This document shows, in pieces, positions 8,361 to 18,104 of a DNA stretch of 64,000 bases (position 1 is its first letter; every line of letters starts with the position of its first letter). The position numbers and the translations under genes were made by a program. Origin of the DNA: Gammaproteobacteria bacterium (GTDB lineage Bacteria > Pseudomonadota > Gammaproteobacteria > Steroidobacterales > Woeseiaceae); the NCBI GenBank assembly GCA_009937615.1, contig JAACFB010000007.1, forward strand, positions 1 through 64,000, read 5' to 3'. The notes beneath the pieces were generated by a model. The model searched no databases and was not told the origin of the DNA. It saw only the letters and a program-made list of their open reading frames with translations.

Positions 8361-9551
8361 ATGACTTACAAAGCAGCTTCGGCTACTCGCGCAGTTCGGG
8401 CGGCTATCGAATCCGACACTCAGCACGGCGCCGTGATTCCACCATTGCACCTTTCTTCAAACTTCGCATTCGCGGCATTTGGTGAAAAACGGCAGTACGA
8501 CTATACGCGGTCGGGCAATCCGACACGTGACGCGTTGGCCAACGTGCTGGCCGAACTCGAGGGTGGCGCGGGAGCTGTAGTTACCTCCTCAGGAATCGCG
8601 GCTTTGACCCTGGTGTGCCATCTATTGCGGCCGGGCGATGTGCTGATCGCACCGCACGACTGTTACGGCGGTACCTATCGCTTGCTCGAGAGTCTGTCGG
8701 CAAAGGGTCACTTCGACGTTCTATTCGTAAACCAGTCTGACACCGCCGCAGTGTCGGCCGCGTGTCGCCGAAAGCCGAAATTGATTTTGACAGAGACGCC
8801 TTCCAATCCGCTGCTTCGAATTGTTGACATCGCGGCAATCGGTCGACTCGCCAAGCGCTGCGATGCGCTTTTTGCGGTGGATAACACGTTTCTTTCGCCC
8901 GCTTTGCAGCAACCAATAGGTTTGGGCGCGGATCTTGTCATTCATTCGACAACAAAATACATCAACGGTCACAGCGATGTCGTCGGAGGAGCGGTTATCG
9001 CGGCAAACAATGAATTGGCTGACGAATTAACCTGGTGGTCGAATTGTCTTGGACTTACCGGGGCGCCGTTTGACAGTTTCATGACCTTGCGCGGGATACG
9101 GACCTTGCATGCGAGAATAAGGCAGCACGAACAGACCGCGATGCTTATGGCGAAAGCGCTGTTGGAACATCCGGCCGTAAGCAAGGTGTACTACCCGGGT
9201 CTGGAAACTCATCCCGGCCACTCGATAGCAGCGCGCCAGCAGAGTGGCTACGGTGGGATGATCAGCTTTGAGATCAGCGGAGGCGAAAACGCCGTGCGGT
9301 CCTTCGTCGATTCCCTCGTCTATTTTTCACTGGCGGAATCGCTCGGGGGTGTTGAAAGCCTGGTCTGTCATCCGGCGTCGATGACACATGCACCGCTCTG
9401 CAAGGAGGCTATGGCCGACGCCGGCATTCATCAGAATTTGGTGCGGCTATCGATTGGACTGGAGAGTTTCGAGGATCTGCTCGCGGACGTCCTTGCAGCG
9501 CTCGACGCAGCGCGGAAGTCCGCCGGGATCAGTGAAGCGGCCGTGGCATGA
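8361..9551 (+). CDS. metB: Cystathionine gamma-synthase (trans-sulfuration PLP enzyme)
   Basis: A 396-residue Cys/Met-metabolism PLP enzyme. Motifs: the tetramer-contact YDYTRSGNPTR, SSGIAALTL, VDNTFLSPALQQP, and the PLP lysine in HSTTKYINGHSDVVGG; SLGGVESLVCHPASMTH is the C-terminal substrate region. It most likely condenses an O-acyl-homoserine with cysteine to cystathionine in methionine synthesis. A cystathionine beta/gamma-lyase role is possible in this family, but the SAM riboswitch upstream fits biosynthesis. The start at 8361 has GGAG seven bases upstream; an in-frame extension to 8148 lies inside the riboswitch and is rejected. Confidence 0.9.
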   Translation: MTYKAASATRAVRAAIESDTQHGAVIPPLHLSSNFAFAAFGEKRQYDYTRSGNPTRDALANVLAELEGGAGAVVTSSGIAALTLVCHLLRPGDVLIAPHDCYGGTYRLLESLSAKGHFDVLFVNQSDTAAVSAACRRKPKLILTETPSNPLLRIVDIAAIGRLAKRCDALFAVDNTFLSPALQQPIGLGADLVIHSTTKYINGHSDVVGGAVIAANNELADELTWWSNCLGLTGAPFDSFMTLRGIRTLHARIRQHEQTAMLMAKALLEHPAVSKVYYPGLETHPGHSIAARQQSGYGGMISFEISGGENAVRSFVDSLVYFSLAESLGGVESLVCHPASMTHAPLCKEAMADAGIHQNLVRLSIGLESFEDLLADVLAALDAARKSAGISEAAVA

Positions 9552-9575
9552 ATAGCGAAATTGTGTTGGTCGGTC

Positions 9576-10646
9576 TTACTCGACCTCGCGCAGCGCGCTC
9601 ACAATGCGATCGACCATTTCGGTAGTCGACGCGTGGCCTAAGCCCGTTTCGGCGATGTCAGCGGTGCGAGCGCCGCCTGCCAGGGCGCTGGTAATTGCCG
9701 CCTCAATGGCGTTTGCCTCGGCGTTCAAACCGAGGCTATGCCTGAGTAAAAGTGCGGCACTTGCAATTGCGCCACAGGGATTCGCGATTCCCTGGCCCGC
9801 AATGTCTGGTGCCGAGCCATGAATCGGTTCGTAAAGGCCGCGTCGTGAATCCCCAAGGGATGCGGAGGGCAGCATGCCGAGAGAACCAACTAGCATCGAT
9901 GCTTCGTCGGTAAGAATGTCGCCGAACATGTTTTCCGTGACGATCACGTCAAAATCTCGAGGCCGTTTGAGCAGGTGCATGGCCGCCGCATCGACAAGCA
10001 GGGTTTCGACCTCGATTCGTGGAAACTCGTCGCGCAACAGGCGGCTCGTTACGTCACGCCAGAGTCGTGAGGTTTCGAGAACGTTTGCCTTGTCTACAGA
10101 ACATAGCTTGCCGCGCCGGCCCTCAGCCAGACGTGCGGCCATCCTTACGATGCGCTCAATCTCATCGGTCTGATACCGACAGACATCGGTTGCGAATGTT
10201 GCTTCGCGGATTTTCTCCCCAAAGTAAATGCCGCCGGTCAACTCGCGTACTACGATCATGTCGACACCATCGAGAATCTCCGGTTTCAGCGGAGATGCCG
10301 AGATGAGCTCGTCGATGACTTTTACGGGTCTCAGGTTCGCGTAAACGCCGAGAACGGAGCGGAGATTGAGGAGACCTTGCTCCGGCCGAACAGCGGCATT
10401 GGGATCTGACCACTTGGGGCCACCGACGGCGCCCAGAAACACGGCATCACTGCGCTCACAACTGGCGACGGTGTCTTCCGGCAATGGTTCCCCCGTTGCG
10501 TCAATCGCCGAGCCGCCGATCAACTGAACGTCGAACTCAAAATTGTGTTCGAACCGCGTCGCTACCTCTTTTAACACGCGATGTGCAGCCGCGGTCACTT
10601 CCGGACCTATACCGTCGCCTGGGAGTAAGGTGATCAGGGCTTCCAT
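9576..10646 (-). CDS. leuB: 3-isopropylmalate dehydrogenase LeuB
   Basis: NAD-dependent oxidative decarboxylation of 3-isopropylmalate, the third leucine step. The 356-residue protein has LLPGDGIGPEV at the start, RPEQGLLNLR for substrate binding, VTENMFGDILTDEAS with metal-binding Asp residues, and PIHGSAPDIAGQGIANP in the nucleotide site. The start at 10646 has GAGGAG seven bases upstream. It overlaps the end of leuD by 13 bases and is the last gene of the operon, converging on metB. Confidence 0.97.
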   Translation of the reverse strand: MEALITLLPGDGIGPEVTAAAHRVLKEVATRFEHNFEFDVQLIGGSAIDATGEPLPEDTVASCERSDAVFLGAVGGPKWSDPNAAVRPEQGLLNLRSVLGVYANLRPVKVIDELISASPLKPEILDGVDMIVVRELTGGIYFGEKIREATFATDVCRYQTDEIERIVRMAARLAEGRRGKLCSVDKANVLETSRLWRDVTSRLLRDEFPRIEVETLLVDAAAMHLLKRPRDFDVIVTENMFGDILTDEASMLVGSLGMLPSASLGDSRRGLYEPIHGSAPDIAGQGIANPCGAIASAALLLRHSLGLNAEANAIEAAITSALAGGARTADIAETGLGHASTTEMVDRIVSALREVE

Positions 10647-11218
10647 GAGCGTTTCTCCTCGAATATCTGGATTGCTTCGAGTTGTTTTTGCAGAAAGCCC
10701 AGCTGATCGATTCCTTCCACGAGGCAAAAGCGCGCGAAGGCGTCGATTTGAAAATGGACTTCACGATCGCCAGTTATTGTCAGCTTGGCAGCGCGAACGT
10801 CAATGTCTACCTCGACTCCCGGATGTTCGAGCAGCCAGGCGTGAGTGTCGGTGTCGACCACGATGGGTATCAGGCCGTTCTTGAGCGCATTGTTGCGGAA
10901 TATGTCGGCGATTTCGGTGCTTATGACCGCACGAATGCCATAGTCGAGCATCGCCCATGGCGCATGCTCTCGTGACGAGCCACAGCCGAAGTTGTTGCCC
11001 GCAACAAGGACTTCGCATCCGGCCGCTTCGGGCTTGTTGAGTGGAAAATCAGCTATGACATCTCCGTTCTTGTCGTACCGAAGGTCATGAAACAACGCCT
11101 TGCCGAAGCCCTGCCGTTCGGTTGACGTCAAGTACCGGGCGGGGATTATCTGATCGGTATCGATGTCCCTGGTTGCGAGAACAATAGTACGCGAGTGAAT
11201 CGTAGTCACAGGCTGCAT
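10634..11218 (-). CDS. leuD: 3-isopropylmalate dehydratase small subunit LeuD
   Basis: Small (swivel) subunit of isopropylmalate isomerase, partner of LeuC. The 194-residue protein has DIDTDQIIPARYL near the N-terminus and AGNNFGCGSSREHAPW, the family signature. The start at 11218 (MQPVTTIHS) has AAGGA upstream and matches the usual LeuD beginning; a longer in-frame start at 11260 overlaps leuC and is less likely. Confidence 0.96.
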   Translation of the reverse strand: MQPVTTIHSRTIVLATRDIDTDQIIPARYLTSTERQGFGKALFHDLRYDKNGDVIADFPLNKPEAAGCEVLVAGNNFGCGSSREHAPWAMLDYGIRAVISTEIADIFRNNALKNGLIPIVVDTDTHAWLLEHPGVEVDIDVRAAKLTITGDREVHFQIDAFARFCLVEGIDQLGFLQKQLEAIQIFEEKRSWKP

Positions 11219-11231
11219 CGTGGCAACTTCC

Positions 11232-12641
11232 TTACTCAATCGTTCTTGGATCGGCGACACGGCCGCGAACCGCCGAGGCGGCTGCCGTCATCGGGCTGGC
11301 AAGTATGGTCCGTGCACCGATGCCCTGGCGGCCCTCGAAGTTACGATTGCTTGTGCTCACACAAAGCTGGCCATTACCGACGATGTCGCCATTCATGCCG
11401 AGGCACATTGAGCAACCCGGTTCACGCCACTCGGCGCCGGCTTCAATGAAAATTCGATCGAGCCCGATTGACTCTGCTGCTTTCTTGACCTGCACGGAAC
11501 CCGGAACCACCAACATTCTTACGCCAGCCGCTACCTTGTGACCCTTCAGGACATCAGCGGCCTGTTGCAGGTCCGACAGCCTGGAATTCGTGCAGCTACC
11601 GACAAATACCACATCGACCTGGTTTGCCGACAACGGCTTGCCCGGCTCGACACGCATGTACTCAAGCGCCTTGCGGAAGCTCGGGTCGGCAACGTCATCG
11701 GCCGGCACCGGGCTGTTGACCCCCACGACCATGCCAGGATTGGTGCCGAAGGTAACCATGGGCTCCAGACTTTGCGCGTCGATGGATACCGATCGGTCGA
11801 ATCGGGCTTCGGGGTCGCTGACAAGCTCGCGCCATCGAGCGACCGCGCGGTCCCATTCGGAACCTTTCGGGGATCGTGGCCGGTCGTGAAGATATTCGAA
11901 GGTCGTGTCGTCCGGCGCAACCATGCCCGCACGTGCGCCAGCCTCTATCGACATGTTGCATATCGTCATGCGGGCTTCCATTCCCATCGATGAAATTGCA
12001 GGTCCGCGAAACTCCAGTACGTGACCCGTACCGCCATCAACACCAATTTGACCGATAATAGCCAGTATCAAGTCTTTGGCGCAGACGCCTTCAGCCAGCT
12101 GTCCCGTCACCTCGATCGACAAGGTTCGGGGTTTTCGCTGGAGCAGGCACTGCGTCGCGAGAACATGCCCGACCTCGGTCGTTCCAATGCCGAAGGCGAG
12201 GGCGCCGAATGCGCCATGCGTGCTGGTGTGGCTGTCCCCGCAAACGATTGTCTTGCCAGGCTGGGTCGCGCCGAGTTCTGGGCCGATGACGTGCACAATG
12301 CCGCGGGCCTCACTCTCGAAACCGAGCAGCTCGATACCGAAGTCCTTACAGTTCTTCTCCATTTGCGCGATCTGCCTGGCTGCGCTCTCCCCAACGACGG
12401 CAAGGTCCTTGAAGCTGAATACCGGCGTCGTGGGCGTCGAGTGATCCATGGTTGCCAGTGTAAGATCTGGACGCCGAACGGGAAGGCCGCGCTCATGAAG
12501 CAAGGCGAAGGCCTGCGGCGTCGTTACCTCGTGGATCAGGTGCAGATCGACATACAGAACCGCTGGTGTAGCGGGCGTTTCGCCGGCGACGATGTGGTCA
12601 TTCCAGACCTTTTCAAAGAGCGTCAAGCCACGCATCTTCAT
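11232..12641 (-). CDS. leuC: 3-isopropylmalate dehydratase large subunit LeuC
   Basis: Aconitase-superfamily subunit holding the [4Fe-4S] cluster. The 469-residue protein shows [21 protein letters not shown], and the three cluster cysteines lie in FVGSCTNSR and [10 protein letters not shown]. It begins nine bases after leuA; ATG codons at 12641 and 12635 are both possible and neither has a clear ribosome site, so coupling to leuA is likely. LeuC and LeuD together convert 2- to 3-isopropylmalate. Confidence 0.97.
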   Translation of the reverse strand: MKMRGLTLFEKVWNDHIVAGETPATPAVLYVDLHLIHEVTTPQAFALLHERGLPVRRPDLTLATMDHSTPTTPVFSFKDLAVVGESAARQIAQMEKNCKDFGIELLGFESEARGIVHVIGPELGATQPGKTIVCGDSHTSTHGAFGALAFGIGTTEVGHVLATQCLLQRKPRTLSIEVTGQLAEGVCAKDLILAIIGQIGVDGGTGHVLEFRGPAISSMGMEARMTICNMSIEAGARAGMVAPDDTTFEYLHDRPRSPKGSEWDRAVARWRELVSDPEARFDRSVSIDAQSLEPMVTFGTNPGMVVGVNSPVPADDVADPSFRKALEYMRVEPGKPLSANQVDVVFVGSCTNSRLSDLQQAADVLKGHKVAAGVRMLVVPGSVQVKKAAESIGLDRIFIEAGAEWREPGCSMCLGMNGDIVGNGQLCVSTSNRNFEGRQGIGARTILASPMTAAASAVRGRVADPRTIE

Positions 12642-12650
12642 ACTTGCTGA

Positions 12651-14219
12651 TCAGATCGTGGCACGTGATGCACTCGCACTCGGATCGCTTTCACTGTCCG
12701 TACGCTTTTGCCGCCGCAATATCCGGTTGATAACCTCGAGGCAGGCACGGCTGCCGGCCTCGACGATGTCGACGCTCGTACCTCGGCCTCTGTAACTGCG
12801 GTCATCATGATCCACGGTCACGGTAACCTCTCCGAGAGCGTCTTCGCCAATCGAGGCACTGTGCAACTCAAAATTCCGAAGCGTAAATTCCACGCCCGTC
12901 AGATGCTCGAGCGCCTGAAATGCGGCCGCGATAGGGCCGTCGCCCTGCGCGGTCTCCTCAACCGCGGTTCCGTCCTCGTGAAGCAGTGAGACCGTGGCGC
13001 TGGCCGGATTGTCCGAACTCGTTCGGACTTCAAGTTGGTTCAATTTCCATGGTCCTGCCGTAGCACTATCCGCATTCATGATGATAGCTTCGATATCGCC
13101 GTCATAGACGTCCTTCTTCTTATCGGCGAGCTTTTTGAACTCCTGGAATGCCCGGTTTGTCTCGAAGTCGTCCAGCTCAAAACCGAGCTCTCTGACTCGA
13201 TCGCGAAACGCATGTCTGCCGCTGTGTTTTCCAAGCACAAGATTCGAACGACTCAGGCCGACGTCTTCCGGCCGCATGATTTCGTACGTCGAACTGTGTT
13301 GGAGCATCCCGTGCTGATGAATACCGGCTTCATGCGCAAATGCGTTCTCCCCGACAATTGCCTTGTTGCGCGGCACGTGCATGCCCGTGATGCTGGATAC
13401 CAATCTCGACGTGGGGTAAAGGCGCGTCGTATCTATTCCGGTATCCAGGTCGAAGAACTCGCCACGCGTTTTGAGCGCCATGACGACTTCTTCGAGACTG
13501 CAATTCCCGGCGCGTTCACCGATCCCGTTGATGGTGCACTCGACTTGACGCGCACCCGCCTGGACAGCCGCGAGGCTGTTGGCAACGGCCATCCCCAGAT
13601 CGTTGTGACAGTGGACGCTTAAAACAATATCGTCGATCCTCGCGACATGTTTCTTGAGGTAGCGAAAGAGCTCATCGAATTCAGCCGGCACCGTGTAACC
13701 GACAGTATCGGGGATATTAACGGTCGTTGCGCCCGCTTCAATAGCCGCGCTGACGACCTCGGCCAGGTAGGCTAACTCCGTTCGGGACGCATCCTCGGGC
13801 GAAAATTCGACATCGTTGCAGAGCTCGCGGGCCATTCTGATCGCGCCAACGGCGCTCTTGATCACTTCTTCCTTGGCCATTTTGAGCTTATGTTCCCGAT
13901 GGATCTGGCTCGTGGCCACAAAAACGTGGATGCGGTTTTTCGTCGCGCCTTTAACTGCGGCATGGACTTTCTCTATGTCTGCAGGATTGCAGCGGGCGAG
14001 GCCGCAGATGACTGGTCCGAGATCCTCGTCAGCGATGGCCTTGACGGCCTCGAAATCACCGGGAGAAGCGGCGGGAAAGCCGGCTTCAATGATGTCGACG
14101 CCGAGCTCCGATAACGCCCTGGCAACACGAAGTTTCTCTCTGAGCGTCATGCTGCATCCGGGTGCTTGCTCACCGTCTCGCAAGGTCGTATCGAAAATGC
14201 GTACCTGATCCTGTGACAT
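12651..14219 (-). CDS. leuA: 2-isopropylmalate synthase LeuA
   Basis: Condenses acetyl-CoA with 2-ketoisovalerate, the committed leucine step. The 522-residue enzyme begins with FDTTLRDGEQAPGCSM (metal and substrate residues), has SVHCHNDLGMAVANSL, NGIGERAGNCSLEEVVM and FAHEAGIHQHG, and ends in a regulatory domain (about residues 390-510) that normally senses leucine. GAGG lies eight bases before the ATG. It sits between ilvC and leuC. Confidence 0.97.
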   Translation of the reverse strand: MSQDQVRIFDTTLRDGEQAPGCSMTLREKLRVARALSELGVDIIEAGFPAASPGDFEAVKAIADEDLGPVICGLARCNPADIEKVHAAVKGATKNRIHVFVATSQIHREHKLKMAKEEVIKSAVGAIRMARELCNDVEFSPEDASRTELAYLAEVVSAAIEAGATTVNIPDTVGYTVPAEFDELFRYLKKHVARIDDIVLSVHCHNDLGMAVANSLAAVQAGARQVECTINGIGERAGNCSLEEVVMALKTRGEFFDLDTGIDTTRLYPTSRLVSSITGMHVPRNKAIVGENAFAHEAGIHQHGMLQHSSTYEIMRPEDVGLSRSNLVLGKHSGRHAFRDRVRELGFELDDFETNRAFQEFKKLADKKKDVYDGDIEAIIMNADSATAGPWKLNQLEVRTSSDNPASATVSLLHEDGTAVEETAQGDGPIAAAFQALEHLTGVEFTLRNFELHSASIGEDALGEVTVTVDHDDRSYRGRGTSVDIVEAGSRACLEVINRILRRQKRTDSESDPSASASRATI

Positions 14220-14265
14220 CGTTTAGTCCTCAGCTATCGGCCGGAAATGTTCGGCCGTTCCCCGG

Positions 14266-15252
14266 TTAATCCCGCAGCCAGTCCATTCGGCCACGCAATT
14301 CCGCGCCGACCTTTTCGATCGGGTGATCCAGATCCTGCTGCCTCATGCGCCGGAATTCGGACATGCCTGCTGCGTTCTCCGCAATCCAGTTGCGCGCAAA
14401 CGTGCCGTCCTGGATATCGGCAAGAATGGCCTTCATGGCTGCACGCGCCTGCGGGCCGACTACCCGCGGTCCGCTGACGAGGTCGCCGTACGCCGCCGTA
14501 TCGCTGATGAACTCGAACATCTTCTTCAGCCCGCCCTCGTGCAGGAGGTCAACGATCAGCTTTAATTCGTGCATAACCTCGTAGTAGGCGACCTCTGGCT
14601 GGTAGCCTGCTTCAACCAGGGTTTCGAATCCGGCGACGATGAGTTCGGTCGCACCCCCGCAAAGTACGGCTTGCTCACCGAACAGGTCAGTTTCGGTCTC
14701 TTCGGCGAAGGTTGTCTCGATGACCCCGGCACGGGCGCCGCCAATGCCGGCGGAATAGGCGAGTGCCAGCTGCAGGGCGTCGCCCGTTGCGTCCTGGTGC
14801 ACGGCGACGAGGCATGGAACGCCGTGGCCCTCCTCGTATTGGCGGCGCACGAGATCTCCTGGTCCCTTCGGGGCTATCAGCACGACATTGAGGTCGTCCC
14901 GCGCCTCGATCAATTTGAAGTGCACCGCAAACCCATGTGCGAACAACAGGGTGGCGTTTTGCCCAATGTCCGCGACGAGCGTGTCGTAAAGTTGCTTTTG
15001 CACCATGTCCGGGGTCAGAAATACAATTACCGTCGCGCCCTGGACCGCCTCGGCAGGCTCCTTCACGGTAAGGCCGTCTGCTTCGGCCTTGGTCCAGCTT
15101 GCGCCGTTACGACGCAAACCGACGACGACGTTAAAGCCACTGTCCTTCAGATTGAGAGCATGGGCCCGGCCTTGGCTCCCGTATCCAAGAATCGTGACCT
15201 GACGCGTGTTGAGAACGCCAGTATCGACGTCTGCTTCGGAGTACATCTGCAT
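14266..15252 (-). CDS. ilvC: Ketol-acid reductoisomerase IlvC
   Basis: NADPH-dependent isomeroreductase common to valine, isoleucine and leucine synthesis. The 328-residue class I protein has the Rossmann motif [44 protein letters not shown], the acidic metal-binding [13 protein letters not shown] and [13 protein letters not shown]. The start at 15252 is preferred because GAGGA lies eight bases upstream, over a slightly longer in-frame ATG at 15270. It is the first structural gene after the leucine attenuator, so valine/leucine precursor supply is tied to leucine level. No acetolactate synthase gene is adjacent. Confidence 0.96.
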   Translation of the reverse strand: MQMYSEADVDTGVLNTRQVTILGYGSQGRAHALNLKDSGFNVVVGLRRNGASWTKAEADGLTVKEPAEAVQGATVIVFLTPDMVQKQLYDTLVADIGQNATLLFAHGFAVHFKLIEARDDLNVVLIAPKGPGDLVRRQYEEGHGVPCLVAVHQDATGDALQLALAYSAGIGGARAGVIETTFAEETETDLFGEQAVLCGGATELIVAGFETLVEAGYQPEVAYYEVMHELKLIVDLLHEGGLKKMFEFISDTAAYGDLVSGPRVVGPQARAAMKAILADIQDGTFARNWIAENAAGMSEFRRMRQQDLDHPIEKVGAELRGRMDWLRD

Positions 15253-15319
15253 TTTACGTTTCCTCGGCACGAAGCCTGTTTCAAATGATGGAGTTACTTG
15301 AATTCATAATGTCCGAATC

Positions 15320-15354
15320 AAAAAAAACCCCGCAATCCTTTGCGGATGCGGGGT
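15320..15354 (-). terminator. Transcription attenuator upstream of ilvC-leuACDB
   Basis: On the minus strand ACCCCGCA pairs with TGCGGGGT, with an internal stem over the loop, and is followed at once by eight T residues. This is a textbook intrinsic terminator, placed between the leucine-rich leader peptide and ilvC, which makes it an attenuator rather than an operon end. Confidence 0.88.
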
Positions 15355-15381
15355 TTGCGTTTTCCAGTGCCTGGATATGCG

Positions 15382-15480
15382 CTACCCGCCACGCCTTCGA
15401 AGGAGAAGCAGGTCGAGAAATAGCAGCGCACGTTCGCCTGGCAGCGCGGCGCCGATGACTCGATAGGGGCAAGCATTCAT
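15382..15480 (-). CDS. leuL: Leucine-rich leader peptide (leuL-like)
   Basis: A 32-codon open frame too short for gene finders: it begins MNACPYRVIG and contains seven leucines in ten codons as ALLFLDLLLLR, then stops 28 bases before the attenuator stem. Ribosome stalling at the leucine codons when charged tRNA-Leu is scarce would be expected to prevent the terminator from forming. An in-frame ATG also exists at 15489. No good Shine-Dalgarno sequence is visible, and the predicted promoter would start the transcript right at the ATG, so leaderless initiation is possible. The inference rests on codon content and position. Confidence 0.8.
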   Translation of the reverse strand: MNACPYRVIGAALPGERALLFLDLLLLRRRGG

Positions 15481-15487
15481 AGTGCCG

Positions 15488-15516
15488 CATGATCTTGCAA
15501 CCAGGATTCGATGTCA
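15488..15516 (-). promoter_or_regulatory. Promoter of the leu leader-ilvC-leuACDB transcript
   Basis: On the minus strand a perfect -35 box TTGACA (15511-15516) is followed after 17 bases by GATCAT (15488-15493), four of six matches to the -10 consensus. Transcription would begin close to 15481, next to the leader ATG. Confidence 0.55.
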
Positions 15517-15841
15517 ACCATCGAAATTTCAGTTACTTGTGTTACGAATTCTGAAGAGATTCTTTAGAAACTCGGCGGCTGATCGCTCAACCGGCACAAC
15601 GCCGGCCCGTCGATCTTATGTTGTCGTTGGGCTGGCGATATACGAACCATGTGTTATTCTTTGCACCAGATATTAGGGGGCCTAGAGCAATAAGAGAACT
15701 GACGGGCAGGGTAGCAAACCGTGAAGCGGTGGAGAGCCACAACTCAAAGAATTTTCAGGTCCAGGTAGAATCATCGCCGCGGTGGAAGTTGGAGTGGGGC
15801 CGTGCGCGCGCAGAGTCGTGACCATCGATGTCTGTATTGTA
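15517..15841. other. Intergenic stretch between the leu promoter and the TonB cluster
   Basis: About 325 bases between divergent transcription units. I find no convincing gene, RNA or repeat. Short open frames here have no recognisable product or ribosome site. Confidence 0.5.
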
Positions 15842-15870
15842 TTTAAAAATGAGTAATCCGTGGTTACACT
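15842..15870 (+). promoter_or_regulatory. Possible promoter of the TonB-system operon
   Basis: TTTAAA and TACACT, each four of six to consensus, are spaced by exactly 17 bases and lie about 50 bases ahead of the first gene. Moderate support only. I see no clear Fur-box-like palindrome in this stretch. Confidence 0.35.
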
Positions 15871-15923
15871 CGGATCCCTCTCCGTAAACTGTTTACAACA
15901 AAACCGACCTTTAAGGAGCGTCC

Positions 15924-16718
15924 ATGAAACGGTGCACAAGCAGCAGTCGGCGCATGAGCATTGCAGTTTTTGCAGGTTTGCTTATCGCAGCGTCCGGCAG
16001 CGTTTTCGCCCAGACTGTCGATCAGGTCCTGCAAGCGCAGGATCGTCGTCTAGATTTGGCTCAGCAATCACAGGAACGAATCAACAACATTGTTGAGGGT
16101 ACGCGGTCACTCGAAGATCAATACCGGGCGATCAACAAAGAAATCGATGGCCTCAAGGTATACAACCGTTTAATGAGCGCCCAGACAAGTGGGCAACAGG
16201 CGGTCCTCGAAGATATCGCCCTGTCCATGGACCAGGTGGATGTCATCAATCGGCAAATCTTTCCGTTGATGGAGAGGATGATCGACGGGCTTGAGCAATC
16301 GATTAATCTTGATGTGCCGTTCCTGATGGACGAACGAATGGGTCGCATCGAAACGCTCAAAGACATCATGGAGCGGTCGGACGTTAGTGTTGCCGAGAAG
16401 TTCCGCAAGGTCATGGAGGCGTTCCAGATTGAAAATGACTACGGTACCTCCTCAGAGTGGTACCGCCAGTCCATAACCCTCGACGGTGGCGTGACAACGC
16501 GTGACTACAACGTGCTGCGAATTGGTCGTGTTGGCCTGTATTTCCAGTCTGACGACACGAGGATCACCGGCCGTTGGGACGCAGGGGCTGGAGACTGGGT
16601 CGAAGACGACTCTGCCCGTAATGAGATTCGTAAGGGCCTGCGTATGGCCAAACAGTTGATCGCACCGGAACTGATCATAGTGCCGGTCAGCGCAGCGACA
16701 CCCGCGGAGGCTTCATAA
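15924..16718 (+). CDS. DUF3450 family periplasmic protein of a TonB energy-transduction operon
   Basis: A 264-residue protein with a signal peptide ending at SVFAQ, then a long heptad-like helical region (about residues 30-110) and a compact C-terminal domain. It matches the DUF3450 family, which is regularly encoded in front of MotA/TolQ/ExbB-type genes in TonB2-like systems of marine gammaproteobacteria. Molecular function is unknown; a periplasmic partner of the following ExbB-like protein is plausible. AAGGAG lies five bases before the ATG, and the stop directly abuts the next start. Confidence 0.82.
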   Translation: MKRCTSSSRRMSIAVFAGLLIAASGSVFAQTVDQVLQAQDRRLDLAQQSQERINNIVEGTRSLEDQYRAINKEIDGLKVYNRLMSAQTSGQQAVLEDIALSMDQVDVINRQIFPLMERMIDGLEQSINLDVPFLMDERMGRIETLKDIMERSDVSVAEKFRKVMEAFQIENDYGTSSEWYRQSITLDGGVTTRDYNVLRIGRVGLYFQSDDTRITGRWDAGAGDWVEDDSARNEIRKGLRMAKQLIAPELIIVPVSAATPAEAS

Positions 16719-18086
16719 ATGAAACGTTTAACAACTATCGCTATAGCGGCCGGGCTCCTGTCACTTGGCGTCAATACCGCGAACGCGCAGGAAGATGCTG
16801 TCAGCATGTCGGAGTTGCTCCGACTGATCGAGCAGGGGCAATCCCGGGATTCACAAGAAGCAAGGCAACGTGAGGCTCAATTTGCACAGCAGCGTAACCA
16901 GCAGGAGCAGTTGCTGAATCGGGCGCGAGGAGAGCGTTCGAGGCAAGAGAACGAGAGCGCCCGACTGGAACAGCTGTTTGAAGACAACCAGGCGAATATT
17001 GTTGCCGCGCGGGCGGCTCTTGATGAGCGTCTCGGAGCGCTCAAAGAGCTTTTCGGTGTTTTGCAGACGGTATCCGGCGATACCCAGGCGCGGTTCAATT
17101 CGTCACTGACGAATATCCACTATCCGGATCGTGAACAGTTCCTTGTTGAGCTTGGCAGCAAAATGGCCGGAGCCAACACTCTTGCATCCATTGAGGATAT
17201 TGAGCGACTCTGGTTTGAGCTGCAGCGCGAGCTTACGGAATCCGGAAAAATCGTCCGCTTCAATACCGAAGTCACTCTCGCAGACGGCGAGAAAACGAAT
17301 ACCGAAGTCGTTCGGGTGGGCGCATTCAACCTTGTGTTCGATGGCGGCTACTTAACCTACGACAGTTCCACGGGCTCGATCAGCGAATTGCAGCGCCAGC
17401 CAGATCAATCTCGCTATACGAATTCGGCTTCCGACATGATGGATGCCGATGCAGGGCTTGTCGATTTCGGCCTTGACGTTACACGGGGTGGCATTCTTGC
17501 GCTGCTGGTCGAATCGCCGACTATCAATGATCGTATCCAGCAGGGCGGCATTGTTGGCTACTGCATCATAGGGCTCGGCATCATTGGCCTGTTAATCGCG
17601 ATCTGGCGATTCATCGGACTGTCGACAGACAGTCGCAAGGTTACAGCCCAGCTCAAGCGTGATACGGCCAGCACGGACAACCCGTTAGGTCGCGTTCTCG
17701 CTGCGTATGAAAGTAACCAGGGGGCAGATACGGAAACCGTCGAGCTGAAACTCAGCGAGGCGGCACTCAGGGAAATGCCGGCGTTGACGAAGGGCTTGCT
17801 GTTCATCAAGGTGATTTCTGTTGTAGCACCTTTGATGGGTCTGCTCGGTACGGTGACCGGCATGATCAAGACATTCCAGGTCATCACCCTGTATGGCGCG
17901 GGCGATCCGAAGATGATGGCAGGCGGCATATCGCAGGCGCTTATGACCACGGTTTTGGGCCTGGTAGTCGCGATTCCGATGGTATTGCTGCATACGATCG
18001 TTAGCGGGCAGAGCCGTAAGGTCATCAATATCCTCCAGTCGCAGAGTGCAGGCCTCGTTGCCCAGCATTCTGAGCGTAGTCATTAG
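16719..18086 (+). CDS. MotA/TolQ/ExbB-family proton channel protein with long periplasmic N-terminus (TtpC-like)
   Basis: The 455-residue protein has a signal peptide (cleavage near ANAQ), a Gln/Arg/Glu-rich coiled-coil region of about 80 residues, a periplasmic domain to about residue 270, a first membrane helix in GYCIIGLGIIGLLIAIW, and a C-terminal MotA/TolQ/ExbB domain with APLMGLLGTVTGMIKTF. This layout is that of TtpC, which assists TonB2 systems. It probably works with the smaller ExbB downstream and the DUF3450 protein upstream. Confidence 0.85.
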   Translation: MKRLTTIAIAAGLLSLGVNTANAQEDAVSMSELLRLIEQGQSRDSQEARQREAQFAQQRNQQEQLLNRARGERSRQENESARLEQLFEDNQANIVAARAALDERLGALKELFGVLQTVSGDTQARFNSSLTNIHYPDREQFLVELGSKMAGANTLASIEDIERLWFELQRELTESGKIVRFNTEVTLADGEKTNTEVVRVGAFNLVFDGGYLTYDSSTGSISELQRQPDQSRYTNSASDMMDADAGLVDFGLDVTRGGILALLVESPTINDRIQQGGIVGYCIIGLGIIGLLIAIWRFIGLSTDSRKVTAQLKRDTASTDNPLGRVLAAYESNQGADTETVELKLSEAALREMPALTKGLLFIKVISVVAPLMGLLGTVTGMIKTFQVITLYGAGDPKMMAGGISQALMTTVLGLVVAIPMVLLHTIVSGQSRKVINILQSQSAGLVAQHSERSH

Positions 18087-18104
18087 TATCAGAGAGGCGA
18101 ATAC

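Noticed and set aside
14569..15288. 239-codon frame antisense to ilvC
   Set aside because: ilvC is unambiguous on the other strand; the antisense product shows no motif.
15281..15517. 78-codon minus-strand frame over the leu leader
   Set aside because: It runs through the attenuator stem and has no Leu run; the 32-codon frame in another phase fits an attenuator peptide far better.
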